From NCBI RefSeq assembly GCF_015291745.1, contig NZ_CP030059.1, positions 5,421,501 through 5,485,500 of the forward strand: DNA of 64,000 bases. The letters are read 5' to 3'. Source of the DNA: Bradyrhizobium sp. CCBAU 53351 (GTDB lineage Bacteria; Pseudomonadota; Alphaproteobacteria; Rhizobiales; Xanthobacteraceae). Positions 16,589 through 23,048 of this stretch are shown here, piece after piece (position 1 is the first letter of the stretch; every line of letters starts with the position of its first letter). The position numbers and the translations under genes are program-made. The notes beneath the pieces are model-generated. The model saw only the letters and a list, made by a program, of their open reading frames with translations, had not been told where the DNA came from and ran no database searches.

Positions 16589-16636
16589 CTGGAAAATTCC
16601 TTTCAAAACACTTATGTCGTTTTGGGATCGAGACGC

Positions 16637-16668
16637 AAAAAACCCGCGGCGGAATTTCCGGCGCGGGC
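16637..16668 (-). terminator. Intrinsic terminator (minus strand)
   Basis: Imperfect stem from CCCGCGCCGG / CCGCCGCGGG read on the minus strand, followed by TTTTTT. Placed after the response regulator at 16749-17093 and before the next minus-strand gene. Confidence 0.65.
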
Positions 16669-16748
16669 TCAAAACAAAACTCGTCTCGATGATGCTATTC
16701 TGTCGGTGTTTTGCCCGACGTGTCAATCACAAGAATGACGAATCGGTG

Positions 16749-17093
16749 TCAGCCCAAGAGCAATTTCAAACAGCGCTCAAGCTCTTCAAGCGGAAATGGC
16801 TTTCGTAGAACAAGACTGTTTTTGAAATTCTCAGGCAAACCCTTCGATCCATACCCGGTAGCGAATGCGAATGGAACGCCTCTGCTTTGCAGAGCTTCTG
16901 CAATCGGTCCGGAGCTATCGGCGCCAAGCTGCACGTCCAGGATGGCGGCGTGGATGTCTGGTGCACCCGCGAGCTGCAAACCGCCTGCCAGATCGCCGGC
17001 CTCCCCAACTAAAGAATGGCCAAGCTCGGCTAGCATGTCCGCAATCATCATGCGGATGAGCGTTTCGTCTTCAATTAGGAGCACCGAAGCCAC
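16749..17093 (-). CDS. Single-domain response regulator
   Basis: 114 residues, one receiver domain: ASVLLIEDETLIRMMIADML (acidic pair ED), AAILDVQLGA (phospho-Asp), FAFATGYGS (Thr) and LVLRKPFPLEEL (Lys-Pro-Phe). The ATG is preceded by GAGGAGTCG. Catalytic residues are intact. This RxxMxAxxL...ILDVxLG...TGYG...KPF type is the small stand-alone receiver group often paired with HWE kinases in rhizobia; the HWE kinase of this window is 11 kb away, so pairing is only a guess. Confidence 0.88.
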   Translation of the reverse strand: MASVLLIEDETLIRMMIADMLAELGHSLVGEAGDLAGGLQLAGAPDIHAAILDVQLGADSSGPIAEALQSRGVPFAFATGYGSKGLPENFKNSLVLRKPFPLEELERCLKLLLG

Positions 17094-17383
17094 ATCGACT
17101 CCTCATTTGCGTCCCTCCTTGTCAGAACTGCCACGACTGCGCACCGCAGCGTTCGCAACGAAACATGTGGATTGTTTCGCCGGTCGTTCAATTTAGCATC
17201 GGAGTCAAAAGCTTGGGAAGGTACCGCATCGCCGGCGCTGCGACACAACTCAGAGATTTCTTATCCATTGTCTCCCGCCGCATCCCGGGAGCCTGCACGA
17301 CGTTTCAATTGTGGAACAAATGATTTTGACCTGAGTTCTCGTCAAGCTTGGTCATAGAAAATTGTGCAATGCAGAGAGGACGA

Positions 17384-17734
17384 ATGTGCGCAGTTCGTCG
17401 TCGCGTAAAGCAAGTTAAGTCCTTTAGAGAACGTCTTATCGAGGAGGCCGCGAAGTTCAGGGCAGCGGCTGAGGAGCTGCCGCCTGGCACCCAACGCGAG
17501 CTTCTCATGAGGCGCGTTCATCAATCGGAAAGAGCGTTGGAAATTTCTGATTTGCTGGCCAAGCCGAAAAGCTCGCCTCCAGTACTTGACCATGCCCGCG
17601 GGGCAACTAACGCAGCTTCGCATCTTACGCCGTCAGTCCCAGTATTTAAGCCGCGCCGAGTAGAGGAAGGGCTAGCTGAAGTCCAAATGACCGCGTCGCG
17701 TTTGCTTCGACGAACGCCTGCAAAGCCGGAGTGA
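17384..17734 (+). CDS. Small conserved helical protein (116 aa)
   Basis: Start at ATG 17384, after GAGAGGACGA. The first 70 residues (RRVKQVKSFRERLIEEAAKF, RAAAEELPPGTQRELLMRRV, HQSERALEISDLLAKP) match a common Bradyrhizobium family of about 60-70 residues: F-x-x-R-L-x-x-E-A-x-x-F-x-x-A-A-x-x-x-P-P-G...L-L-R-R-x-x-x-x-E-x-A. The C-terminal 45 residues are unlike it and overlap the end of the gene on the other strand, so the original stop may have been lost. Function unknown. Confidence 0.6.
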   Translation: MCAVRRRVKQVKSFRERLIEEAAKFRAAAEELPPGTQRELLMRRVHQSERALEISDLLAKPKSSPPVLDHARGATNAASHLTPSVPVFKPRRVEEGLAEVQMTASRLLRRTPAKPE

Positions 17735-18005
17735 TCTCGGCGTTTCGGGCGAGAGCCTCTGCCAGCTCGTCTGCAATCTCGCTGGTCGCGTCGCGCGCGT
17801 GGCCCTCGATCGCATTGAAAATCACGATCCGCACCGGATAGGCGTACTGGCCGGAAAGCAGATCGCGAATGATGGTCTCGCGGTCGGTGTCCTGTTCATC
17901 GGTCTCGCGCCAGGAGCAGCCGGCACGTGCGCCAAAATCTTCGAGCACCAAATAGATGTCGCGGTCGAGGCGATTGGTTGGGACGATCGAGGGCGATGAA
18001 CGCAT
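17646..18005 (-). CDS. Conserved hypothetical protein (119 aa)
   Basis: ATG at 18005 preceded by GGAGTAAGCGT. Product MRSSPSIVPTNRLDRDIYLV, LEDFGARAGCSWRETDEQDT, DRETIIRDLLSGQYAYPVRI, VIFNAIEGHARDATSEIADE, then LAEALARNAEITPALQAFVE. A strand followed by helices; soluble. The form DIYLVLEDFG...WRETDE...TIIxDLLxGQYxxPxRVVAFNTxEGW is a family often seen in Bradyrhizobium without known function. The 3' end overlaps the opposite gene by about 90 bases. Confidence 0.75.
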   Translation of the reverse strand: MRSSPSIVPTNRLDRDIYLVLEDFGARAGCSWRETDEQDTDRETIIRDLLSGQYAYPVRIVIFNAIEGHARDATSEIADELAEALARNAEITPALQAFVEANATRSFGLQLALPLLGAA

Positions 18006-18169
18006 ACGCTTACTCCGAAACTGCGCGTTGGCGGAGAGACGGCCCCGGCGTCGCAGGGGATGGGGGGTATGGCCGGGGCCGCTCCGCCAACTCGGCGGCG
18101 AGCCGGCAGCAACTCAATTCCGCTGCAAATGCTACAGTTCCTGAGTTGCGGAGATTCTTGTTGGCGCAA

Positions 18170-18394
18170 TCAGACCAATCTGAACCTGTCTAAAGGAGCT
18201 TCGTGGACACGCTCGCCATCCGCATCGGTGACTAGCACCTTGTAGCCTTTGCCTCTCAGCTCGGGCCGCACTACTGATAACTCCTGCGCAAGGCGGTCCG
18301 CGACTTCAATGGCCATCGACTCGTCTTCGAGCAATTGTCCGCCCTGATCAGCAACGGTTGTGCTATCGATCAAATCGAAATGGTAGCGAGGCAT
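18170..18394 (-). CDS. DUF6894 family small protein (74 aa)
   Basis: Start at ATG 18394. MPRYHFDLIDSTTVADQGGQ, LLEDESMAIEVADRLAQELS, GKGYKVLVTDADGERVHEAP: the typical short M-P-x-Y-x-F-D...D-x-x-G-x-x-L-x-D...A-x-x-x-A...V-x-V-x-D-x-x-G layout of this rhizobial family. A strand-helix-strand fold is likely; function unknown. Divergent from the 38-aa membrane protein, with 87 bases between them. Confidence 0.85.
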   Translation of the reverse strand: MPRYHFDLIDSTTVADQGGQLLEDESMAIEVADRLAQELSVVRPELRGKGYKVLVTDADGERVHEAPLDRFRLV

Positions 18395-18481
18395 AGGACC
18401 GGCCTGAGGCTTCAATCGTTCATAGAAAGATAAGCTAGGAATCTGGTACTTAGGAATCTCGCAACAAGGCGAGGTGATTCG

Positions 18482-18598
18482 ATGCTGGGAATGATCTTGA
18501 TCATGGCCCTCGTCGGGACGGTGTTGATCGGAGGCACCGTGATTATCTTCGAGTGGCGAGCACTGGTCGGATATTGGCACCTCAAGGCCAAACGCTGA
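18482..18598 (+). CDS. Tiny single-pass membrane protein (38 aa)
   Basis: ATG 18482 with GAGGTGATTCG before it. MLGMILIMALVGTVLIGGTV then IIFEWRALVGYWHLKAKR: one long membrane helix, then an aromatic and basic tail (inside-positive). The stop is at 18596-18598. Good ribosome site and strong hydrophobic bias support it. Function unknown. Confidence 0.6.
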   Translation: MLGMILIMALVGTVLIGGTVIIFEWRALVGYWHLKAKR

Positions 18599-18649
18599 CA
18601 CTCCGCTCGGTCAGCGTCCGCCTGCAAACCTTCAGCCTAAAGGCGAAGC

Positions 18650-18838
18650 TCAGCGCCCCTTCAGCTTCCGCTCTACTTTCTTCCGGCTGCCGCCGACCTT
18701 CTTAACCGCCTTCTTCACGGCGGATGCCGAGCGGCCCGTCTTCTTTGCCTCGTAGCTGACTTCATACTTCTGTCCGCCCGCGACGCGCGCGCGGTCCTGC
18801 TTGCGACCGCGAGCGGTCTGCTTCTTTGCTTTAGCCAT
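18650..18838 (-). CDS. DUF3606-like small basic protein (62 aa)
   Basis: A strong ribosome site GGAGGTGCACT precedes ATG 18838. The very basic sequence MAKAKKQTARGRKQDRARVA, GGQKYEVSYEAKKTGRSASA, VKKAVKKVGGSRKKVERKLK fits the DUF3606 pattern (RARVAGGQxYEVxYEAKKTG...VKKAVKKVG.SRKKVE). A nucleic-acid-binding role is plausible from charge, not shown. It lies divergently 134 bases from the DNA ligase gene. Confidence 0.85.
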   Translation of the reverse strand: MAKAKKQTARGRKQDRARVAGGQKYEVSYEAKKTGRSASAVKKAVKKVGGSRKKVERKLKGR

Positions 18839-18972
18839 AGTGCACCTCCATGCACTGCGAAAACGACAGAGGATTCAGTTGGTTCCTAAAACCTCTCCGC
18901 AGCGGCGACGCGCCCGGAACGAATCGGCGCAGAAAGATTCGAATCAAAGAGTTTGTTGCGTGGAGTTGTTAG

Positions 18973-19896
18973 GTGGCGTCTCAGCGTCAGCGGAAGTCCC
19001 CGGCGATCGGCGTCAAGGCGCCGTTGCCGCGCTTTATCGAACCGGCCTTGGCTTCCTCCGTCGAGAGGGTGCCGTCCGGGGAGCGGTGGATTCACGAAAT
19101 CAAGTTCGACGGTTATCGCGTCCAGCTTCACTTGGCCAACGAGGCGGTCACCATCTACACCCGGCGCGGCCACGATTGGACCAAGCGTTTCAAGAAAGTC
19201 GCCGATGACGCTTGGCACATCAAGGCGGGCTCGGCTGTCATCGACGGCGAAGTCGTCGTCCCCGCCGCCGACGGCACGACCGATTTCTCGGTCCTGCAAA
19301 ACGAGCTCAAGGGCAGGTCGACCAAGATCGTGTTGGTCGCGTTCGACCTGCTGTACCTGAACGGTCGCGACATCCGCAGCCTGCCATTGGTTCAGCGCAA
19401 GGCCGAGCTGAAGAAGATCATTTCAGGCACCGACGTACAATTCAGCGAAAGCTTCGAGCTGGACGGGCGCGAGATGTTCGCCCATGCCTGCAAGGTCGGG
19501 CTTGAAGGCGTGGTCTCCAAGGTTCGTGACAGTGCTTACAACAGCAGCCGCGGCAACAATTGGGTCAAGACGACCTGCCGGCAGCGCGAGACCCTGACCA
19601 TCGCGGGCTTCGCGCTCGACGAAGGCAAATGGGACGGCATCTATCTCGGCCGCCGCAAGGGCGATGACCTCGTCTACGCGGGCAAGGTTGACCACGGGTT
19701 CGACAAGACGTCAGCCGCCGAATTGCAGAAGCGCCTGGAGCCGCTGCGCCGCAGAACGCAGCCTTACGCAAAGCGTATCGCGCACAAGGGCATCTGGGTC
19801 GAACCGAAGCTGTTGGCCGAGGTCGAGTACCGCGCCAAGTCCGCCGAGGGTAAGGTGCGGCATCCATTCTTCAAGGGATTGCGGGAGGACCTTTGA
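18973..19896 (+). CDS. ATP-dependent DNA ligase, LigD/LigC type
   Basis: 307 residues from GTG 18973. The nucleotidyltransferase motif I is WIHEIKFDGYRV (adenylated Lys at about 44), then VIDGEVVVPAADG (motif III region), FDLLYLNG, EGVVSKVRD (motif IV) and NNWVKTTC (motif V). A C-terminal OB-fold follows (LTIAGFALDEGKWDGIYLGR; VYAGKVDHGF), ending GKVRHPFFKGLREDL. This is the catalytic core only, without the polymerase and nuclease domains of full LigD. Such ligases work with Ku in end joining; no ku is in the window. It is followed, with a TGATG junction, by small cysteine-rich genes. Confidence 0.92.
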   Translation: MASQRQRKSPAIGVKAPLPRFIEPALASSVERVPSGERWIHEIKFDGYRVQLHLANEAVTIYTRRGHDWTKRFKKVADDAWHIKAGSAVIDGEVVVPAADGTTDFSVLQNELKGRSTKIVLVAFDLLYLNGRDIRSLPLVQRKAELKKIISGTDVQFSESFELDGREMFAHACKVGLEGVVSKVRDSAYNSSRGNNWVKTTCRQRETLTIAGFALDEGKWDGIYLGRRKGDDLVYAGKVDHGFDKTSAAELQKRLEPLRRRTQPYAKRIAHKGIWVEPKLLAEVEYRAKSAEGKVRHPFFKGLREDL

Positions 19897-20096
19897 TGCA
19901 GCATTGCGCGCAATGCGACGATCAGCGCTGGGTTTGCGAGAATCATCCGGACAGGCCCGCGTTCGGGCCGCGCGCCTGCGAGTGCGGGGCAGGAATGCCT
20001 TGCCTCGTCTGCAATCGAGCGGACGCGTCCAACCCGCCAGCCATGCCGCCTGGCTATCGACCCGATCCTTTGGATGAGGACCTTGGAGATGACTGA
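19896..20096 (+). CDS. Cysteine-rich small protein (66 aa)
   Basis: The ATG (19896-19898) shares its A with the ligase stop (TGATG), indicating coupling. MQHCAQCDDQRWVCENHPDR, PAFGPRACECGAGMPCLVCN followed by an acidic tail (DPLDEDLGDD). CxxC...C...CxC...CxxC make one or two likely zinc sites. The form CxxCxDxxWVCExHxxxP.....CxCGxAGxPCxxCN is a widespread rhizobial zinc-ribbon-like protein. Function unknown; context suggests DNA repair. Confidence 0.75.
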   Translation: MQHCAQCDDQRWVCENHPDRPAFGPRACECGAGMPCLVCNRADASNPPAMPPGYRPDPLDEDLGDD

Positions 20097-20319
20097 GAGG
20101 CACGCCGCCCTAGTCGCGGGGATGCGGGTTTTCTGCGCCAGTAATTGCGACACCAATGTCGCAACGGACGTCTGGGATCTCGGATGCGGGGCCGGCGAAA
20201 TCCGCTGCCTCGAATGCGGGGGCGACGGCAACTGGGGAAAGTTCGCACCAGAGATTGTCGGACCAGATTGCGCTTGCGCTGATTGCAAAGGGACAGGTCG
20301 ACAGTTGGTGAGCATCTGA
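20074..20319 (+). CDS. Cysteine-rich protein, DnaJ-type zinc-finger pattern
   Basis: 81 residues; start at 20074 or ATG 20089, overlapping the previous gene by up to 23 bases. The N-terminal half is VFCASNCDTNVATDVWDLG, the C-terminal half has C-L-E-C-G-G-D-G and C-x-C-A-D-C-K-G-T-G, the CxxCxGxG repeats seen in DnaJ central zinc fingers. A small metal-binding protein. Third gene of the ligase cluster by spacing. Confidence 0.65.
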   Translation: MRTLEMTERHAALVAGMRVFCASNCDTNVATDVWDLGCGAGEIRCLECGGDGNWGKFAPEIVGPDCACADCKGTGRQLVSI

Positions 20320-20469
20320 CGATCTTCTTTTCCACAGCCACGATGGGCAGTGGCTGGCCGCCCTGCCCGCCTACTAGGAATCGATAATTTGCCAACGCAG
20401 TTGGCTCATGGCCTTGATGATCGGATGTCCACGAAGTCGCGCCAATACCTCTTCGGCACTCAGATCAAG

Positions 20470-20838
20470 ATGTCGGCCGAGCGGGCGAGGGACGCGCGCA
20501 AAGAGGCCGATAAGCTGGCCTGCGAGGCGTGGAATTACCGCATGCTCGGCTACAAAGGTCCAGCGCAACCATCGCCGACGATTGGCGATGCGATCAATGG
20601 AGGATATCCCTACCTTGAGGTCCGCTGCCTTGGCTGCGACACCAATCAGACTGTCGCGCTGGACATCATTCGACGTGTGAAGACGACCCCGATCCATGAA
20701 CTCGAACGCTACATGCGCTGCAAGGACTGTACGCAATTGCGAGGTTACGCGTACAAGCGCAGTACGCTTGTAGCGCTGAGGCCGACAAAGATTTCGGCCA
20801 GTGACCCGCCCTCGATCTGGTGGCCGGGCGAGCGATAA
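20470..20838 (+). CDS. Zinc-ribbon hypothetical protein (122 aa)
   Basis: Start set at ATG 20470 (MSAERARDARKEADKLACEA); upstream starts at 20425 and 20350 are possible. IGDAINGGYPYLEVRCLGCD, TNQTVALDIIRR, then YMRCKDCTQLRGYAYKRSTL and a Trp-rich end WWPGER. CLGC and CKDC are 4-Cys zinc-ribbon ligands. The pattern (I/L)GxA(I/L)xxGYxxLxVxCxxCxT...VxLxxIxRPxxTPxxxLExxLxCxxC is a common uncharacterised rhizobial zinc-ribbon family. Precedes the SRAP gene by 15 bases. Confidence 0.75.
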   Translation: MSAERARDARKEADKLACEAWNYRMLGYKGPAQPSPTIGDAINGGYPYLEVRCLGCDTNQTVALDIIRRVKTTPIHELERYMRCKDCTQLRGYAYKRSTLVALRPTKISASDPPSIWWPGER

Positions 20839-20853
20839 GGCAAAATCTGCTTC

Positions 20854-21519
20854 ATGTGCAATCTCTATTCGATCACGACAAATCAGGCCGCCATTGCCGA
20901 CCTCTTCCGCATCGTCCGGCGCTACGAAGGCAACCTGCCGCCAATGCCGGGCGTGTTTCCGGATTACCCTGCCCCGGTCATTCGCGACGCGGGTGGCGAG
21001 CGCGAGCTGGTCATGATGCGCTGGGGCATGCCGCCGCCCCCGCGAACCGGCGGCCCGCCGGTGACGAACATCCGCAACACCGCCTCGCCGCACTGGCGTG
21101 CCTGGCTCAAGCCGGAGCACCGGTGCCTCGTGCCCGTCAACAGCTTTGCCGAGTACGCGCCCGAGCCGAACCCGGAGACGAAGAAGAAGGACGTGGTGTG
21201 GTTCGCGCTTGCGGAGGCACGCCCGCTGTTTGCATTCGCCGGCATCTGGACGACGTTCAACGGCGATCGCGGCACGAAGTCGAAGCCTGTGCCGGGGCCG
21301 CATCAGGTGTATGGGTTTCTCACAACAAGCCCAAACTCTATCGTCGAGCCAATTCATCCGAAAGCGATGCCGGTGATCCTGACTTCGCCCGAGGAGTGGG
21401 ACCTGTGGTTGCGTGCGCCGTGGGACGAAGCAAAATCCTTGCAGCGTCCGCTCCCTGATAACGAACTAAAGATTGTCGTCCGTGGGAGTAACAAGGAAGA
21501 CACCCGAGGGCAATCCTAG
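20854..21519 (+). CDS. SRAP (SOS-response-associated peptidase, HMCES/YedK-like) protein
   Basis: 221 residues. Starts MCNLYS, placing the catalytic Cys at position 2 after Met removal, as in HMCES/YedK, which crosslinks to abasic sites in single-stranded [17 protein letters not shown] (Asn), [11 protein letters not shown] (Glu), [10 protein letters not shown] and [13 protein letters not shown] (His) are the family signatures. Length is typical (220-240). In the same direction, close to a ligase and zinc proteins, it fits a small DNA-repair island. Transcript end may be the inverted repeat at 21535. Confidence 0.93.
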   Translation: MCNLYSITTNQAAIADLFRIVRRYEGNLPPMPGVFPDYPAPVIRDAGGERELVMMRWGMPPPPRTGGPPVTNIRNTASPHWRAWLKPEHRCLVPVNSFAEYAPEPNPETKKKDVVWFALAEARPLFAFAGIWTTFNGDRGTKSKPVPGPHQVYGFLTTSPNSIVEPIHPKAMPVILTSPEEWDLWLRAPWDEAKSLQRPLPDNELKIVVRGSNKEDTRGQS

Positions 21520-21534
21520 ACTCATAAATCCGCT

Positions 21535-21574
21535 ATGTCCGCTGATCTCTCGGTAGCGGCGCGAAAGCGGACAT
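21535..21574. repeat. Inverted repeat ATGTCCGCT...AGCGGACAT
   Basis: Nine-base perfect arms (21535-21543, 21566-21574) 15 bases after the SRAP stop. It resembles the small dispersed palindromes frequent in Bradyrhizobium intergenic DNA. It may also stop transcription, although no T-run follows. Confidence 0.55.
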
Positions 21575-21697
21575 TTGCGTGTGGTCTGGGAAGGGCCAAC
21601 AGCAGACCTTCCTGTCAGTGGGTCGATCATGGTTTCTTAACCTAAACGAGTCTTCCGCTGGCCATAAGAAGGTATCAATCTCCGCGTGCGATAGCAT

Positions 21698-22915
21698 TTG
21701 CTGGCCCCCAAATTTGTCCCATCGGAACCTCATCTTTTGCGCAAATTCATAACAGTAATTGCTGGTCTCCTGATACTCGCCGCTGGGATGACTACGGCGC
21801 TGCCTAAGGTGCTATCGGTCCTGCGAAAGCCGTTGTCGCAGACCTACGTCAAGGACAACGGCTACTTCTACCGGCTGAAGGCAAACTTCGAGATAAAGGA
21901 AACCGGAGAACGGCTTACATTCGACTACGTCGTGGCTTGCAATCTCAGGATAACGCGATCCCGATCTGCAGGATTGTCAGACGACTCCAGCATCCACCCG
22001 AGGGCGATGGTCATGGCAACACGCGATGGCCACGCTGTAATGATCCGGACCTTGCACCTTTGCAGCGGCTCAACCACCGAAAACGGAATGGTTCCGCCGG
22101 ATGTACTACCGCTGGCGGTCTGGTTCGATGATGTCGGCGATCTATCTGCGGGAGTGGGTTATCTCTCGGAGGATGCGTATGACAATCCGCTCAGCCGGCT
22201 AAAATTTTTCGGGGCGCGGATCGAGCAGGCGACCCGGGAAGACTGGGAAACGTGGCGAGAGAAATCAGCGACGCAGTATGTGCAGAGGGGAGTATTGCCT
22301 GGCCCTTGGGGCTATGACTTTCCTAATCAAGCGCCGCCAGAACTCGGCCAATATATTTCGAGCTGCTGGACTTACGTTCGGCTCAAACTGCCCGAAGAAC
22401 TGCGCGTCAAGCTTCGCGAACTGTGGCCGCAAGACAGACCACGGTACTGGACGATGCCAACGGAAACGGAGCGGTCAACGCTAGGCGAGATTGTTTGGAC
22501 ATACAGCCGTGAGCGCTCGTCAAGCGGCGATGTCCACAGCGGACAGCCACTGCGCAGCGGACAGATCGTGCAGATCCCACCGCACGTTCCTAGTTCTTGG
22601 CCATCTGAGATGTATCCACTAATGTGGCGCGGCCTCACATCAGTCTTTCCAATGAGGAAATCCGCACTCGGCAACGATAGCGATTTCATTCTTAATCTCG
22701 AATATCGGGATGGAGCTACGAACGGTTTCGGCGCCTGCCAGGATGCACGTGCCGATCTGGAATACAGGATCCCGGCATCATCAGCCGCACCGGTCTTTGA
22801 AGTCGACGGCATGGTCGTCAAGCAACTCGATCGGAAAATACCTGTACTATCTATTCCCCAATATGTTGCGGAGCGCGACGAAGCTGTGTTCTTCTGGAGA
22901 TGGCAGAATTTCTAG
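21698..22915 (+). CDS. Membrane-anchored orphan protein (about 405 aa)
   Basis: An N-terminal segment (FITVIAGLLILAAGMTTALP) is followed by a large soluble region with many aromatic and Trp residues: YVKDNGYFYRLKANFEIKE, GPWGYDFPNQAPPELGQYI, SSCWTYVRLKLPEELRVKL and FEVDGMVVKQLDRKIPVLSI. No domain is recognised. The first 12 codons are uncertain: TTG 21698 or a later TTG start with no strong ribosome site. The base composition is clearly richer in A/T than the neighbours and codon choice is less GC-biased, suggesting recent transfer. Likely periplasmic with an inner-membrane anchor. Function unknown. Confidence 0.7.
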   Translation: MLAPKFVPSEPHLLRKFITVIAGLLILAAGMTTALPKVLSVLRKPLSQTYVKDNGYFYRLKANFEIKETGERLTFDYVVACNLRITRSRSAGLSDDSSIHPRAMVMATRDGHAVMIRTLHLCSGSTTENGMVPPDVLPLAVWFDDVGDLSAGVGYLSEDAYDNPLSRLKFFGARIEQATREDWETWREKSATQYVQRGVLPGPWGYDFPNQAPPELGQYISSCWTYVRLKLPEELRVKLRELWPQDRPRYWTMPTETERSTLGEIVWTYSRERSSSGDVHSGQPLRSGQIVQIPPHVPSSWPSEMYPLMWRGLTSVFPMRKSALGNDSDFILNLEYRDGATNGFGACQDARADLEYRIPASSAAPVFEVDGMVVKQLDRKIPVLSIPQYVAERDEAVFFWRWQNF

Positions 22916-23048
22916 AACGTTCAATCAGACTTTGTCCGCTACGGGTCAAAAGCAGCGGTACGGAAGGCGCAGTGCAGCGTCCGGCTCTCCGCCAACAACC
23001 GACATTGTGACGACCTCAGCGATGCTCGGTTAACGCCCAAGCAGCCGC

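Noticed and set aside
21533..21733. 66-residue minus-strand frame
   Set aside because: No ribosome site, composition not protein-like, and it overlaps the palindromic repeat and the start of the orphan gene.
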